Assembly (NCBI GenBank): GCA_021829015.1
Contig: JAJZOJ010000022.1
Coordinates: 1 to 18,469 of the forward strand
Source of the DNA: Microcaldota archaeon
GTDB taxonomy: Archaea; Micrarchaeota; Micrarchaeia; Micrarchaeales; Micrarchaeaceae
DNA length: 18,469 nt
Reading direction: 5' to 3'
In this document: positions 7,961 to 14,630 of the stretch, in pieces
Layout: each line of letters starts with the position of its first letter
Numbering within the stretch: position 1 is the stretch's first letter
Notes under the pieces: generated by a model
What the model saw: the letters and a program-made list of their open reading frames with translations, nothing else
What the model was told of the DNA's origin: nothing
The model's database searches: none
Made by a program: the position numbers and the translations under genes

Positions 7961-8011
7961 TCAGGCCAGCAGCTAAATCAGGCCAACAGCTAAATCAGGC
8001 CAGCAGCCAAA
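7961..8011. repeat. 17-bp tandem repeat, three copies
   Basis: The unit TCAGGCCAGCAGCTAAA occurs at 7961-7977, 7978-7994 and 7995-8011 with one substitution each in copies 2 and 3. It lies between two convergent genes, 8 bp after one stop codon and 35 bp before the other. No coding function is seen. Confidence 0.85.
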
Positions 8012-8046
8012 GCAATTGGCATGTCTTGACCAAGCGCCACTTCAGG

Positions 8047-8976
8047 TTACCTCTTTGTGACGGATGCGACGGTCCCATAGGCGAATATCCGCGGCTGGAC
8101 AGCCCTTGCGACCAGCGCTGCGTCCCCCTTCTCGACAGGGATCGCCTTCTCCAGCCTGAATGATACGCTGCTGCCGTCGATCCCCTCGACAGTCGCATTT
8201 GAGAATGAGAACCCTACGGCTATCTGGTACATCTTTCCCTTCTCGATTAGCTCCTTGGCGAATCCGCTCTGCCTGAGCTCCAGGCTTATTAGGGATGATG
8301 GAGGGACATCGACTGTGGACAGTATATCCCCTTTCGACATCTCCGATTCGTCTATCCCCTTCAATGCAAGGCCCACTCTTGTCCCAGGTGGCGCTTCCTT
8401 TATGTCCTCGTCCTGGCTCTGTATTGACCTTACAACCACCGGCTTACCGGAGCTGTGGAGCAATTGGTCGTGTACCTTCAGGGTTCCCCTCGTGACTATG
8501 CCCAGCGCCACGGTGCCTACGCCCTTGACGTTGAAGGCCTTGTCCAGGTCCACCCTTACCGGTGCGTTGGCATCCGCCAGGCTTCCCTTCGAAAGTATCA
8601 TGTCTAGAAGCTCCTCCCTGGATGCAAGCTCAGTGGCTTCCAGCCCAAGGGATTTCGCCATCTCGGACACGTCGTTGTCCCTTGTGAATATCACCCTCTT
8701 GCCGAGCAGTGAGCATGCGACAAGGACCTCTCCGAAGGCCCTGTCCAACTCGGCGGTGCTCAGCAGCACCTGGTCTGCCATAAGCAGCGTCTGGGGAAGG
8801 GCATAGAACTTCTCGTCAATCGAGGATGGGGCCAGCGCCACTATCACGTTGCCCCGCTCCTTCCTGTTGTAGAACGATATGCTGTTCTCCGAGCTCCTCT
8901 TGCCTATAAACTCCGCAAGGGAGCTTTCTAGCGGCACGGCGACTATTATGTTCATCGGAATCATCAGCGCGCGCAT
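8047..8976 (-). CDS. SelB-like elongation-factor paralogue lacking GTPase motifs (aSelBL type)
   Basis: A 309-residue protein. The C-terminal two thirds match translation-factor domains II and III of the EF-Tu/SelB kind (FNVKGVGTVALGIVTRGTLK around 148-167, then the KVHDQLLHSSGKPVVVRSIQ strand region and GLALKGIDESEMSKGDILS). The N-terminal third occupies the place of the G domain, but the P-loop GHVDSGKS and the NKxD motif are both absent (it begins MNIIVAVPLESSLAEFIG). This agrees with the published archaeal SelB-like family aSelBL, whose G motifs have decayed. It may bind RNA or the ribosome without hydrolysing GTP; its role is not established. ATGs at 8976 and 8955 are both possible; the second gives MNIIVAVPL, the expected first strand. 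It diverges from the DEAD-box helicase. Confidence 0.75.
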   Translation of the reverse strand: MRALMIPMNIIVAVPLESSLAEFIGKRSSENSISFYNRKERGNVIVALAPSSIDEKFYALPQTLLMADQVLLSTAELDRAFGEVLVACSLLGKRVIFTRDNDVSEMAKSLGLEATELASREELLDMILSKGSLADANAPVRVDLDKAFNVKGVGTVALGIVTRGTLKVHDQLLHSSGKPVVVRSIQSQDEDIKEAPPGTRVGLALKGIDESEMSKGDILSTVDVPPSSLISLELRQSGFAKELIEKGKMYQIAVGFSFSNATVEGIDGSSVSFRLEKAIPVEKGDAALVARAVQPRIFAYGTVASVTKR

Positions 8977-9003
8977 CCGGCATATGCAGGGATTTGCCGC
9001 GCA

Positions 9004-9054
9004 TTTACGTTTTATTTTACGTTTTATATTTCAAATGGCACAATTATATAATTG
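9004..9054. promoter_or_regulatory. Divergent promoter region with a 12-bp direct repeat and a 14-bp palindrome
   Basis: TTTACGTTTTAT is repeated in tandem at 9004-9015 and 9016-9027. On the minus strand this abuts GAAATATAAAACG, a likely TATA box for the SelB-like gene. CAATTATATAATTG (9041-9054) is a perfect palindrome whose centre could serve as a TATA element in either direction. If used for the helicase, it predicts a leader of about 90 nt. Confidence 0.45.
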
Positions 9055-9116
9055 CAATGGCCTGGAAGGCGCATACGAAGCCATTTTAAGCTTTGACACC
9101 AAATCATATTGAAGGA

Positions 9117-9157
9117 TCTTCTTTTAGAAGAATGATTTTGTATTGAATAGGCGGTGA
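9117..9157 (+). promoter_or_regulatory. Leader hairpin and Shine-Dalgarno of the DEAD-box helicase
   Basis: TCTTCT-TTT-AGAAGA (9117-9131) is a perfect 6-bp stem in the presumed leader. GGTGA (9153-9157) lies 4 nt before the TTG at 9162 and fixes that start. Confidence 0.5.
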
Positions 9158-9161
9158 ATTA

Positions 9162-10475
9162 TTGAAGGAATTTAAGGAGCTTAACCTCAAGCCGGAGCTG
9201 CTGGATGCGCTCAGGGGCATGGGGTTCAACAACATGACTGAAGTGCAGGAGCTGTCGATACCGGCGCTCATGGAGCACAAGGACCTTGTAGTAAGGTCCA
9301 AGACAGGCAGCGGAAAGACAGGCGCGTTCCTCGTGCCGATATTCCAGGCGCTGACCCACCAGGGCCACCCGCAGGCTATAGTGATAGTGCCTACAAGGGA
9401 GCTGGCCGTTCAGGTGAATTCCGTCGCGCACAAGCTCTCGAGGGGGAGCAGGCTCAGGACTACGGTGGTATACGGGGGTGCATCGATAAACGTCCAGATG
9501 CAGAGCCTTAGGGAGGGCGCCGACATAATCGTAGGGACCCCGGGCAGGATACTCGACCTCATGGAGCGCGGGGCGCTTTTCCTCGACAGGATAAAGTTCC
9601 TGGTCCTCGATGAGGCGGACCTCATGCTGGACATGGGATTCATAGACGACATCGAGCGCATAATACTGGAATCGCCGAGGACCAGGCAGACTATGCTCTT
9701 CTCCGCGACTATGCCCAGGGACATACTCACCATTGCAAGGAAGTACATGAAGGAGGGCATGGTTAAGCTGACCGTAGGGGAGGAGGAGAAGCCGACAGTA
9801 GAGACCATATCCCACAGCTACTTTGTCGCGAGCGGCAAGATGAAGTTCGCCGCCCTAATGGCATACATTGAGAAGTTCAAGCCGAGCAAGTGCATAATAT
9901 TCACCTCTACGCAGCGCGAATCCGAGTACGTCCACAGGGTGCTTACCCTGAACGGCATGGATGCGCTAATAATGCACGGAGGATTGACCCAGGCCGTGAG
10001 GGAGCGCTCCCTCAGGGATTTCAGGGAGCATTCGCGGTTCCTGATATCCACTAACCTAGCCTCAAGGGGCCTTGACATACCCGACGTGTCTGACATAATA
10101 AACTTCGATGCCCCGGACGACCCGCGCATATACGTCCACAGGGTAGGGAGGTCCGCAAGGATGGGCAAGAACGGAAGGGCATTCACGATTTACGGCTTCG
10201 ACCAGGAAAGCCTCATGAGCGCCACAAAGAAGGCCGCGAACATAGAGATGAAGCACCTTGAGCTCGACACGGAGAGGTTCAAGAACATCCAGCTTCCACC
10301 GATGAGGAGCGGCAGAAGCGGCTACGGAAGGGAGAGCGGATTCAGGAGGCAGTTCAACAATGGCAGGAGGCAGTTCGGCGAAGGCGGTAGAGGAAGGGGC
10401 GTAGGAGGCGGCTTCGGCGGAGGAGGGGGCGGAGGCGCCAACAGGCACGACTACGGCGGAAGGAGGCGCCGCTGA
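9162..10475 (+). CDS. DEAD-box RNA helicase with Gly/Arg-rich C-terminal tail
   Basis: A 437-residue ATP-dependent RNA helicase of superfamily 2. Motifs in order: Q motif with Q29; motif I TGSGKT (48-53, preceded by SK rather than the usual AQ/AR); PTRELAVQ; TPGRILD; DEAD at 150-153; SAT at 181-183; IIFTSTQ; STNLASRGLDIP; and motif VI HRVGRSARMG from 326, a variant of HRIGRTGRAG. After about residue 385 comes a low-complexity tail with RGG-like and poly-Gly segments ending GGRRRR, typical of RNA-binding tails on CsdA/RhlE-like helicases. The TTG start is supported by GGTGA 4 nt upstream; upstream sequence gives no alternative. It probably unwinds structured RNA in ribosome assembly or cold adaptation, which is family inference. 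It is convergent with the DUF4382 gene across a triple repeat. Confidence 0.93.
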   Translation: MKEFKELNLKPELLDALRGMGFNNMTEVQELSIPALMEHKDLVVRSKTGSGKTGAFLVPIFQALTHQGHPQAIVIVPTRELAVQVNSVAHKLSRGSRLRTTVVYGGASINVQMQSLREGADIIVGTPGRILDLMERGALFLDRIKFLVLDEADLMLDMGFIDDIERIILESPRTRQTMLFSATMPRDILTIARKYMKEGMVKLTVGEEEKPTVETISHSYFVASGKMKFAALMAYIEKFKPSKCIIFTSTQRESEYVHRVLTLNGMDALIMHGGLTQAVRERSLRDFREHSRFLISTNLASRGLDIPDVSDIINFDAPDDPRIYVHRVGRSARMGKNGRAFTIYGFDQESLMSATKKAANIEMKHLELDTERFKNIQLPPMRSGRSGYGRESGFRRQFNNGRRQFGEGGRGRGVGGGFGGGGGGGANRHDYGGRRRR

Positions 10476-10541
10476 CCTGTAATGCTACCAACTTATTTGC
10501 GCTGACTTGGCCTAACGTAACCGCGCCAGCAGATACCCATA

Positions 10542-10676
10542 CCTCAGCGCAGGCCTTTTGCCAATTTGTCATACGGCCGCATTGCCTCCTCAGCGCAGGC
10601 CTTTTGCCAATTTGTCATACGGCCGCATTGCCTCCTCAGCGCAGGCCTTTTGCCAATTTGTCATACGGCCGCATTG
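10542..10676. repeat. 46-bp tandem repeat, about three identical copies, spanning a stop codon
   Basis: Copies begin at 10542, 10588 and 10634 (CCTCAGCGCAGGCC...). The first two are 46 bp and the third is 43 bp because the closing CCT is missing; I see no mismatch. The copy nearest the minus-strand gene encodes its last codons and its TGA stop (10661-10663); the other two are noncoding duplicates of that gene end. No spacers of unique sequence are present. Confidence 0.9.
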
Positions 10677-11506
10677 GCGATTGTGTTTGCTGAAACATTT
10701 GCGTTTGCTGAAACATTTCCTTTGGATGAGGCGCCGGCATGCGAGCTGGCCGAGGAGGCGCCTGAGCCTGATGCGCCTGCGCCGTTGGCATTGACTGAGG
10801 CACCCGCACCCCCGACAGAAACGCCGATAGACACATTAAGTGGCAGCCTCAGGCCGCTGACCATGGTACCATTTACTGACATGCCCTCATTTACCGAGGA
10901 TACAAGCCTGCCGCTGCTCCTTACTGAAACAATCCCGCCATTGCCTACTGACAGGCTGGAGCCCTGCCTTACCCTTGTCTGTATCACTGGCAGGAACACG
11001 ATCTTGCCGCTGCTTCCCGCGACGTGCAGGGAGCTGCTCAGGTTGAAATCGAAGTCCATCCAGTTGCTTGTAGTATTGGAGACGTTGAATTCGCCGGATA
11101 TCATTATCCTGCCGCTCGGGAGGAACGCGGATTCCTGCGTACCGTTTGAGACGACAGTGACATTGGATATGTGGAGAACCGCTATGTTGTAGATGCCGTT
11201 GGGCACGTTCGCGGACCCGAACTCGGACGACACGTTTGAAAGCGCGCTCAGGTTATATGTGCCACCGCCAGAGACATTGTACCAGTTGCCTGTGGATGCG
11301 CTGTGCAGGTCCACCTTGGTTACTGTAACGAAAACCGAGGATATGTTAGCGACCTGATGCGGGTTGGCGTCGGACACCGTGAAAAGCACGGAGCCTGATG
11401 CGCCTGCCGGAGCCGCATATCCCTTTTGAAGCATTACCGCAGAGACCGCAACCACTATTACAACCGCTATTATGAGCAATCCTATCTTTGCCCCAAGTCC
11501 AGCCAT
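10661..11506 (-). CDS. Secreted or membrane-anchored DUF4382-like protein
   Basis: A 281-residue protein. Residues 8-26 (IGLLIIAVVIVVAVSAVML) are a hydrophobic signal or anchor. Residues about 36-185 resemble the DUF4382 beta-sandwich domain: GSVLFTVSDANPHQVANISS at the start, VTKVDLHSASTGNWYNVS, and PNGIYNIAVLHISNVTVV in the middle. Such domains occur in archaeal and bacterial surface proteins of unknown function. The C-terminal 80 residues are Ser/Ala/Gly/Asn-rich with short internal repeats (NVSANANVSAN) and many sequons, probably an extended glycosylated stalk. The start ATG has GGTG 6 nt upstream and a TATA-like ATATTAATATAAT at 11538-11550. The last codons lie inside the 46-bp tandem repeat, so the C-terminus can lengthen or shift by slippage. 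Confidence 0.75.
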   Translation of the reverse strand: MAGLGAKIGLLIIAVVIVVAVSAVMLQKGYAAPAGASGSVLFTVSDANPHQVANISSVFVTVTKVDLHSASTGNWYNVSGGGTYNLSALSNVSSEFGSANVPNGIYNIAVLHISNVTVVSNGTQESAFLPSGRIMISGEFNVSNTTSNWMDFDFNLSSSLHVAGSSGKIVFLPVIQTRVRQGSSLSVGNGGIVSVRSSGRLVSSVNEGMSVNGTMVSGLRLPLNVSIGVSVGGAGASVNANGAGASGSGASSASSHAGASSKGNVSANANVSANTIANAAV

Positions 11507-11537
11507 TTGAGCACCTATGGTATCCCTTGCACCCGCA

Positions 11538-11550
11538 TATTAATATAATG
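11538..11550 (-). promoter_or_regulatory. TATA-like box of the DUF4382-like gene
   Basis: ATTATATTAATAT on the minus strand, 32-44 bp before the ATG at 11506. It is followed by GGTG close to the start. Confidence 0.4.
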
Positions 11551-11565
11551 GTAGGATTTTTTTAG

Positions 11566-11838
11566 GCTTGGGCAGCATTCCCTGGCGCTCCTCGTTGTTC
11601 CCAGTGACAACGACCAATACACTCATCCCATTGAGCCTGTCCCTCATCTTCAGGAAGCCCGCCTCCCGATCGTGGCGGCCATTTAGGCGCTGATTCCGTG
11701 CCTTGCAAGAAATGAGATCGCTTTGCTTATCCCCCCCTCGGCTGCTCCGATTGCTGAGCCTCTCGTAAACAGCGTCGAATCAAGCGCCTTTTTTCCAAAG
11801 GTATGAATAACCTACAGCTATCGTGGCCGACGTAATGG
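11566..11838 (-). pseudogene. Decayed duplicate of the threonine synthase 3' end
   Basis: Read on the minus strand in shifting frames, this region matches the last 80 or so residues of the intact threonine synthase at 12735-13808. One frame gives LDSTLFTRGSAIGAAEGGI, then SKAISFLARHGISA followed by a TAA. Another gives AGFLKMRDRLNGMSVLVVVT then GNNEERQ. The intact protein has LDSIRFTNGSAVGV, SKAMSFLARHGISAELGAA, AGLLKTRGELKGRSAAVVVT and GNNEGRLN. In the best stretch (11697-11740 against 12857-12900) 36 of 44 bases agree. At least two frameshifts and an in-frame stop rule out function. No N-terminal part of the enzyme was found next to it. It continues to about ATAVGY, then sequence unrelated to thrC begins. 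Confidence 0.85.
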
Positions 11839-11854
11839 ATCTTGGTGAAAAACT

Positions 11855-11875
11855 CCCACCCGTAAACGGCGTGGG
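11855..11875. mobile_element. Candidate IS200/IS605-type terminal hairpin (remnant)
   Basis: CCCAC-CCGT-AA-ACGG-C-GTGGG is a stem of 9 pairs with one bulged C and a 2-nt loop. It is flanked by GGTGAAAAACT and CTTCCC, the general look of IS605/TnpB-family ends. No tnpA or tnpB reading frame is present, so this can only be a remnant or a chance hairpin. Confidence 0.35.
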
Positions 11876-12036
11876 CTTCCCCTGCGTTAAACCAGACCGC
11901 GTATGGATTAACCGACCACTTTTATCGAAGCGGACTTTTTGAACTCCTTATCGAAGCTTCCCCTGCGTTAAACCAGACCGCGTATGGATTAACCGACCAC
12001 TTTTATCGAAGCGGACTTTTTGAACTCCTTATCGAA
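11875..12036. repeat. 81-bp tandem duplication covering the vapC 3' end
   Basis: 11875-11955 and 11956-12036 read identically (GCTTCCCCTGCGTTAAACCA...). The second copy encodes the last residues of the VapC toxin and its stop (11989-11991). The first copy is a noncoding duplicate of the same gene end beyond the stop. The absence of differences implies a recent event. Confidence 0.9.
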
Positions 12037-12405
12037 AGTTGCTATGTATTTTATGCCGTTCTCTTTCATCAACGTAAGATTCGTGCAGTCCGTAAAGCTG
12101 AACCTTGAATTTTTTTGCTCTTTGAATACTTTCCATGAATCCTCGAATACGTCACTGTCCACCTTCAACAGCCTGGCTGCTTCCCTTATGTAATTACCAA
12201 CCGCTATGGCTTTCGGCAGGGATTTCGACTTCACAAAGGCCACCGTTGTTATCTCATCGAAAATGTAGTCCGACACTAATGGCGGGCCAAAATCCCCCGC
12301 GGCTATGCGGTTCATAACCCTGACAGCCTTATCGTGGTTGCCATCGTCGTCTACGATGTACCCTACAAGAACGTTTGAATCTATCAGGATCAATTCAGCC
12401 ACCAT
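11989..12405 (-). CDS. vapC: VapC-type PIN-domain toxin ribonuclease
   Basis: A 138-residue PIN domain. The four acidic residues expected at the metal site are visible: Asp9 in LIDSNVLV, Glu51 in FDEITTVAF, Asp106 in FTDCTNLTL, and Asp125 in IATFDKEF. The length is typical for VapC. It overlaps the upstream vapB by 11 bp, as in translationally coupled toxin-antitoxin pairs. Family members cleave tRNA or rRNA when freed from the antitoxin; the target here cannot be told. Its 3' end is part of an 81-bp tandem duplication. The start ATG at 12405 lies inside vapB, and the protein then opens MVAELILIDSN, the normal first strand. Confidence 0.88.
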   Translation of the reverse strand: MVAELILIDSNVLVGYIVDDDGNHDKAVRVMNRIAAGDFGPPLVSDYIFDEITTVAFVKSKSLPKAIAVGNYIREAARLLKVDSDVFEDSWKVFKEQKNSRFSFTDCTNLTLMKENGIKYIATFDKEFKKSASIKVVG

Positions 12406-12646
12406 ATAATGTACTGTCTATCTCCTCGCTCCACCTAACCTTTTTGCCAGCCTTTATTATGCCATTCAGTTTAAGCAGGTTCTTCGGGTCCGGCATTTTC
12501 TTCTTTTTTTGCTTCACGCCCAGCCAAACCTGCATTGCCTCGGTTATTGCCTCTCCAATGCTGGCATCCTCTTCCAGTGCTTTCGCCCTGAATCTTTTGT
12601 AGACTTTCTTGTTTACCTTCCTTACCACAAGCGTTTCATTTTCCAT
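12395..12646 (-). CDS. vapB: VapB-type ribbon-helix-helix antitoxin
   Basis: An 83-residue protein read from the ATG at 12646 (MENETLVVRKVNKKVYKRF). The frame is open 18 codons further, but those codons run through the TATA box and give an unlikely hydrophobic leader. Residues 4-40 fit a ribbon-helix-helix fold (strand TLVVRKV, helix KKVYKRFRAKALEED, helix SIGEAITEAMQVWLG). A basic KKKK linker follows, then a C-terminal tail (about 50-83) of the kind that wraps the toxin. It should neutralise VapC and repress its own promoter. The TATA element AAAATATAAATA at 12665-12676 predicts a leaderless message. Confidence 0.8.
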   Translation of the reverse strand: MENETLVVRKVNKKVYKRFRAKALEEDASIGEAITEAMQVWLGVKQKKKKMPDPKNLLKLNGIIKAGKKVRWSEEIDSTLYGG

Positions 12647-12664
12647 TAGTATAACATGTATAAC

Positions 12665-12676
12665 AAAATATAAATA
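12665..12676 (-). promoter_or_regulatory. TATA box of vapBC
   Basis: TATTTATATTTT on the minus strand, about 24 bp from the ATG at 12646. The GTTATAC-ATG-TTATAC direct repeat between it and the start could be an autorepression site (inference). Confidence 0.5.
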
Positions 12677-12734
12677 GTTAGCATGCACATCTGCAAACAT
12701 TGAATTCTGATATCCCGGCGCTTTCCCTAGGGAA

Positions 12735-13808
12735 CTAGTTTAGCCTTCCTTCGTTGTTACCGGTGACGACAACCGCAGCGCTCCTTCCCTTTAGTTCACC
12801 CCTAGTTTTGAGGAGGCCTGCCATTCCGGTCGCCGCCCCCAATTCCGCGCTTATGCCATGCCTTGCCAGGAATGACATCGCTTTGCTTATCTCATTCTCG
12901 GAAACGCCCACTGCGGAGCCATTCGTGAACCGTATCGAGTCAAGAACCTCCCTGCCGAACGTCGGGTATCCAACGGCTATCGCATCCGCCTTGGTGCGGG
13001 GCCTTACGTACCTCACCTTTGTGCCTGACGCATATGCCCTAACAACAGGGTCGCACCCATAGGACTGCACAGCGACAAGCCTTGGGGGCTTGTCCATGAT
13101 CCCGTACCGCATGAATTCCATGAATCCCTTGCATACCCCGGAGAAGAGCGTGCCGTTCCCAACAGGAATGAAAAGGTATTCCGGAATCTTCCCTTTGCAC
13201 TGCTCCGCGATCTCGAATGCTATAGTCTTCTGCCCCTCCTTCCTGAAGTGGTAGTCCCCGCACAGGAAGGAGCCCTCTTTCAGCGATTGCTTCTCAGCGG
13301 CCTTGAGCGCGGTATTGAAGTCCCCGTTGACGTACCTTACTTCCGCGCCCTCTTTTTTTATCTTGCGCACCTTCTTCCCGTTGGACCCCTTCCCCATGAA
13401 TATAGTGCACCCCAAGCCGAACTTTCTCGCATAATGGGCAAGGGAAAGCCCCATGTTGCCTGTGGATGCGGCGCATATCCTTGATGCCTTTGCCTCAAGG
13501 GCCTTCGATATCTCGACCGCTGAGCCGCGGTCCTTGAATGTATTTGTGGGGTTGCCAGACTCTATCTTGGCAAGAACGGCTGCACCGCCCACCCTAAACC
13601 TTTTCAACGGGGTCTGGCCTTCTTTCAGGCTTACCAATTTCCCTGACGGAAGGAGCTGCGAGTATCTCAATATGCCCTTTGCATCGCTGCTGCGGTATCT
13701 CTTGGAGTATTTGTAATTTACCTCCAGTACCGAGCCGCACTTCGGGCACTTGAAGCTGCTCTTCGCTGCCCTCTTTCCGCAGGCATTGCAAACAAGGACG
13801 TAATCCAT
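12735..13808 (-). CDS. thrC: Threonine synthase (PLP-dependent)
   Basis: A 357-residue fold-type II PLP enzyme, converting O-phosphohomoserine to threonine plus phosphate in the cytoplasm. An N-terminal zinc ribbon has C7, C10, C21 and C24, as in archaeal threonine synthases. The PLP lysine is Lys92 in ESGNPTNTFKDRGSA. ASTGNMGLSLA is the substrate and cofactor loop, and PVGNGTLFSG binds the PLP phosphate. Length is normal and the C-terminus (VVVTGNNEGRLN) is complete. It lies 38 bp after nmd3 and has its own TATA-like box (AGCTTTTTAT, 13831-13840), predicting a leaderless message. No other threonine-pathway gene is in the window. A decayed second copy of its 3' end lies about 900 bp downstream, beyond vapBC. 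Confidence 0.92.
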   Translation of the reverse strand: MDYVLVCNACGKRAAKSSFKCPKCGSVLEVNYKYSKRYRSSDAKGILRYSQLLPSGKLVSLKEGQTPLKRFRVGGAAVLAKIESGNPTNTFKDRGSAVEISKALEAKASRICAASTGNMGLSLAHYARKFGLGCTIFMGKGSNGKKVRKIKKEGAEVRYVNGDFNTALKAAEKQSLKEGSFLCGDYHFRKEGQKTIAFEIAEQCKGKIPEYLFIPVGNGTLFSGVCKGFMEFMRYGIMDKPPRLVAVQSYGCDPVVRAYASGTKVRYVRPRTKADAIAVGYPTFGREVLDSIRFTNGSAVGVSENEISKAMSFLARHGISAELGAATGMAGLLKTRGELKGRSAAVVVTGNNEGRLN

Positions 13809-13830
13809 GCGTCTGTATTGGAACCAATGA

Positions 13831-13840
13831 ATAAAAAGCT
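13831..13840 (-). promoter_or_regulatory. TATA-like box of thrC
   Basis: AGCTTTTTAT on the minus strand, about 27 bp before the ATG at 13808, within the 38-bp gap after nmd3. thrC may therefore be transcribed alone as well as by read-through. Confidence 0.4.
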
Positions 13841-13846
13841 TGACTG

Positions 13847-14491
13847 CTACTCGAACCTTAGGGAGTAGGTGTTCCTGTAGACCCGCTTCCCTTTCTTCAT
13901 GCCATAGAGCCTGTATGACCTCTTTGGCTTCAGGTCGTAGTCGTGGAAGAACTCCGTGGTCATGAGCTTGTCGCTCGTATACACGTCCTTGCCCCCCTCG
14001 ACGCCCTCCACCTTTGCCACGAAGCCGTTCCTACGCTCTATGTACCTCGTCAGCTTCGTTATCAGGTTGTTTATGCGCTCCCAGTTGCCCCTCAGCTGAA
14101 CCACAGCCTCATAGTACCCGGAGCTTATCCTGTAGCATCTCTGGCATGTTTCGTGGTATATCTTGTATGGGAGGGTTTTCCTGAATGAGACCTTCTCCCC
14201 ATCTACATCTGCCATGAACACCGCCTCGATGTTCTTTGTGTCGTGGGACTTCGCCTTTACGTAGTAGTCCACCTTCATCCCGCTCTTCAGCGCCTTTCCT
14301 AGGGACGCGTTGTTCAGCGGGGCGAATGTGTTCCTTGCCTCCTTTACCCTTCCGCAGAACCTGCAGGTTAATATCCTTATGTCTGATGGGAGCTTGCGCT
14401 CCAGCTTCTCGACTATGCATGGCTCGCAGAAGTTGCCTATGAACCTGAACTCGTCGCTGGACCTGTTGCACAGCGGGCAGTATATCGTCAT
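13847..14491 (-). CDS. NMD3-family ribosomal large-subunit assembly protein
   Basis: A 214-residue protein. Four CxxC pairs (C5/C8, C22/C25, C43/C46, C116/C119) make the paired zinc-ribbon pattern of the NMD3 N-terminal region. The following part (YYEAVVQLRGNWERI, then helix NLITKLTRYIERR, and KDVYTSDKLMTTEFFHDYDL) matches the conserved core. Eukaryotic NMD3 is an adaptor for nuclear export of the 60S subunit. The archaeal protein lacks export signals and is inferred to act in late 50S assembly. The protein is much shorter than eukaryotic NMD3 and ends soon after the core. A TATA-like CCTTTTTAT (14519-14527) about 30 bp before the ATG predicts a very short leader. Confidence 0.88.
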   Translation of the reverse strand: MTIYCPLCNRSSDEFRFIGNFCEPCIVEKLERKLPSDIRILTCRFCGRVKEARNTFAPLNNASLGKALKSGMKVDYYVKAKSHDTKNIEAVFMADVDGEKVSFRKTLPYKIYHETCQRCYRISSGYYEAVVQLRGNWERINNLITKLTRYIERRNGFVAKVEGVEGGKDVYTSDKLMTTEFFHDYDLKPKRSYRLYGMKKGKRVYRNTYSLRFE

Positions 14492-14518
14492 CTTATCATT
14501 AGTATTGGGTTCTCAGGG

Positions 14519-14527
14519 ATAAAAAGG
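14519..14527 (-). promoter_or_regulatory. TATA-like box of the NMD3-family gene
   Basis: CCTTTTTAT on the minus strand, centred about 32 bp from the ATG at 14491. It resembles the thrC box. Confidence 0.4.
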
Positions 14528-14630
14528 TTGCTGGAAGCGGCATCTTGCCAATGGACCGCCTCCATTCCGGTAATTCCATTTCAAGGATAGGTTCTTATCG
14601 CTCTGTTTCGTTCCCCCACTAGGCGATTGG

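Noticed and set aside
9159..9815. Minus-strand open frame opposite the DEAD-box helicase
   Set aside because: The plus-strand frame contains every helicase motif; the opposite frame is a by-product of GC-rich third positions.
10542..10676. Possible CRISPR array
   Set aside because: The 46-bp units are contiguous with no unique spacers and overlap a gene's stop codon; they are a tandem duplication.
10566..11192. Plus-strand open frame of 208 codons across the repeats
   Set aside because: It begins inside the tandem repeat and mirrors the DUF4382-like gene, which has a signal peptide, sequons and a promoter.
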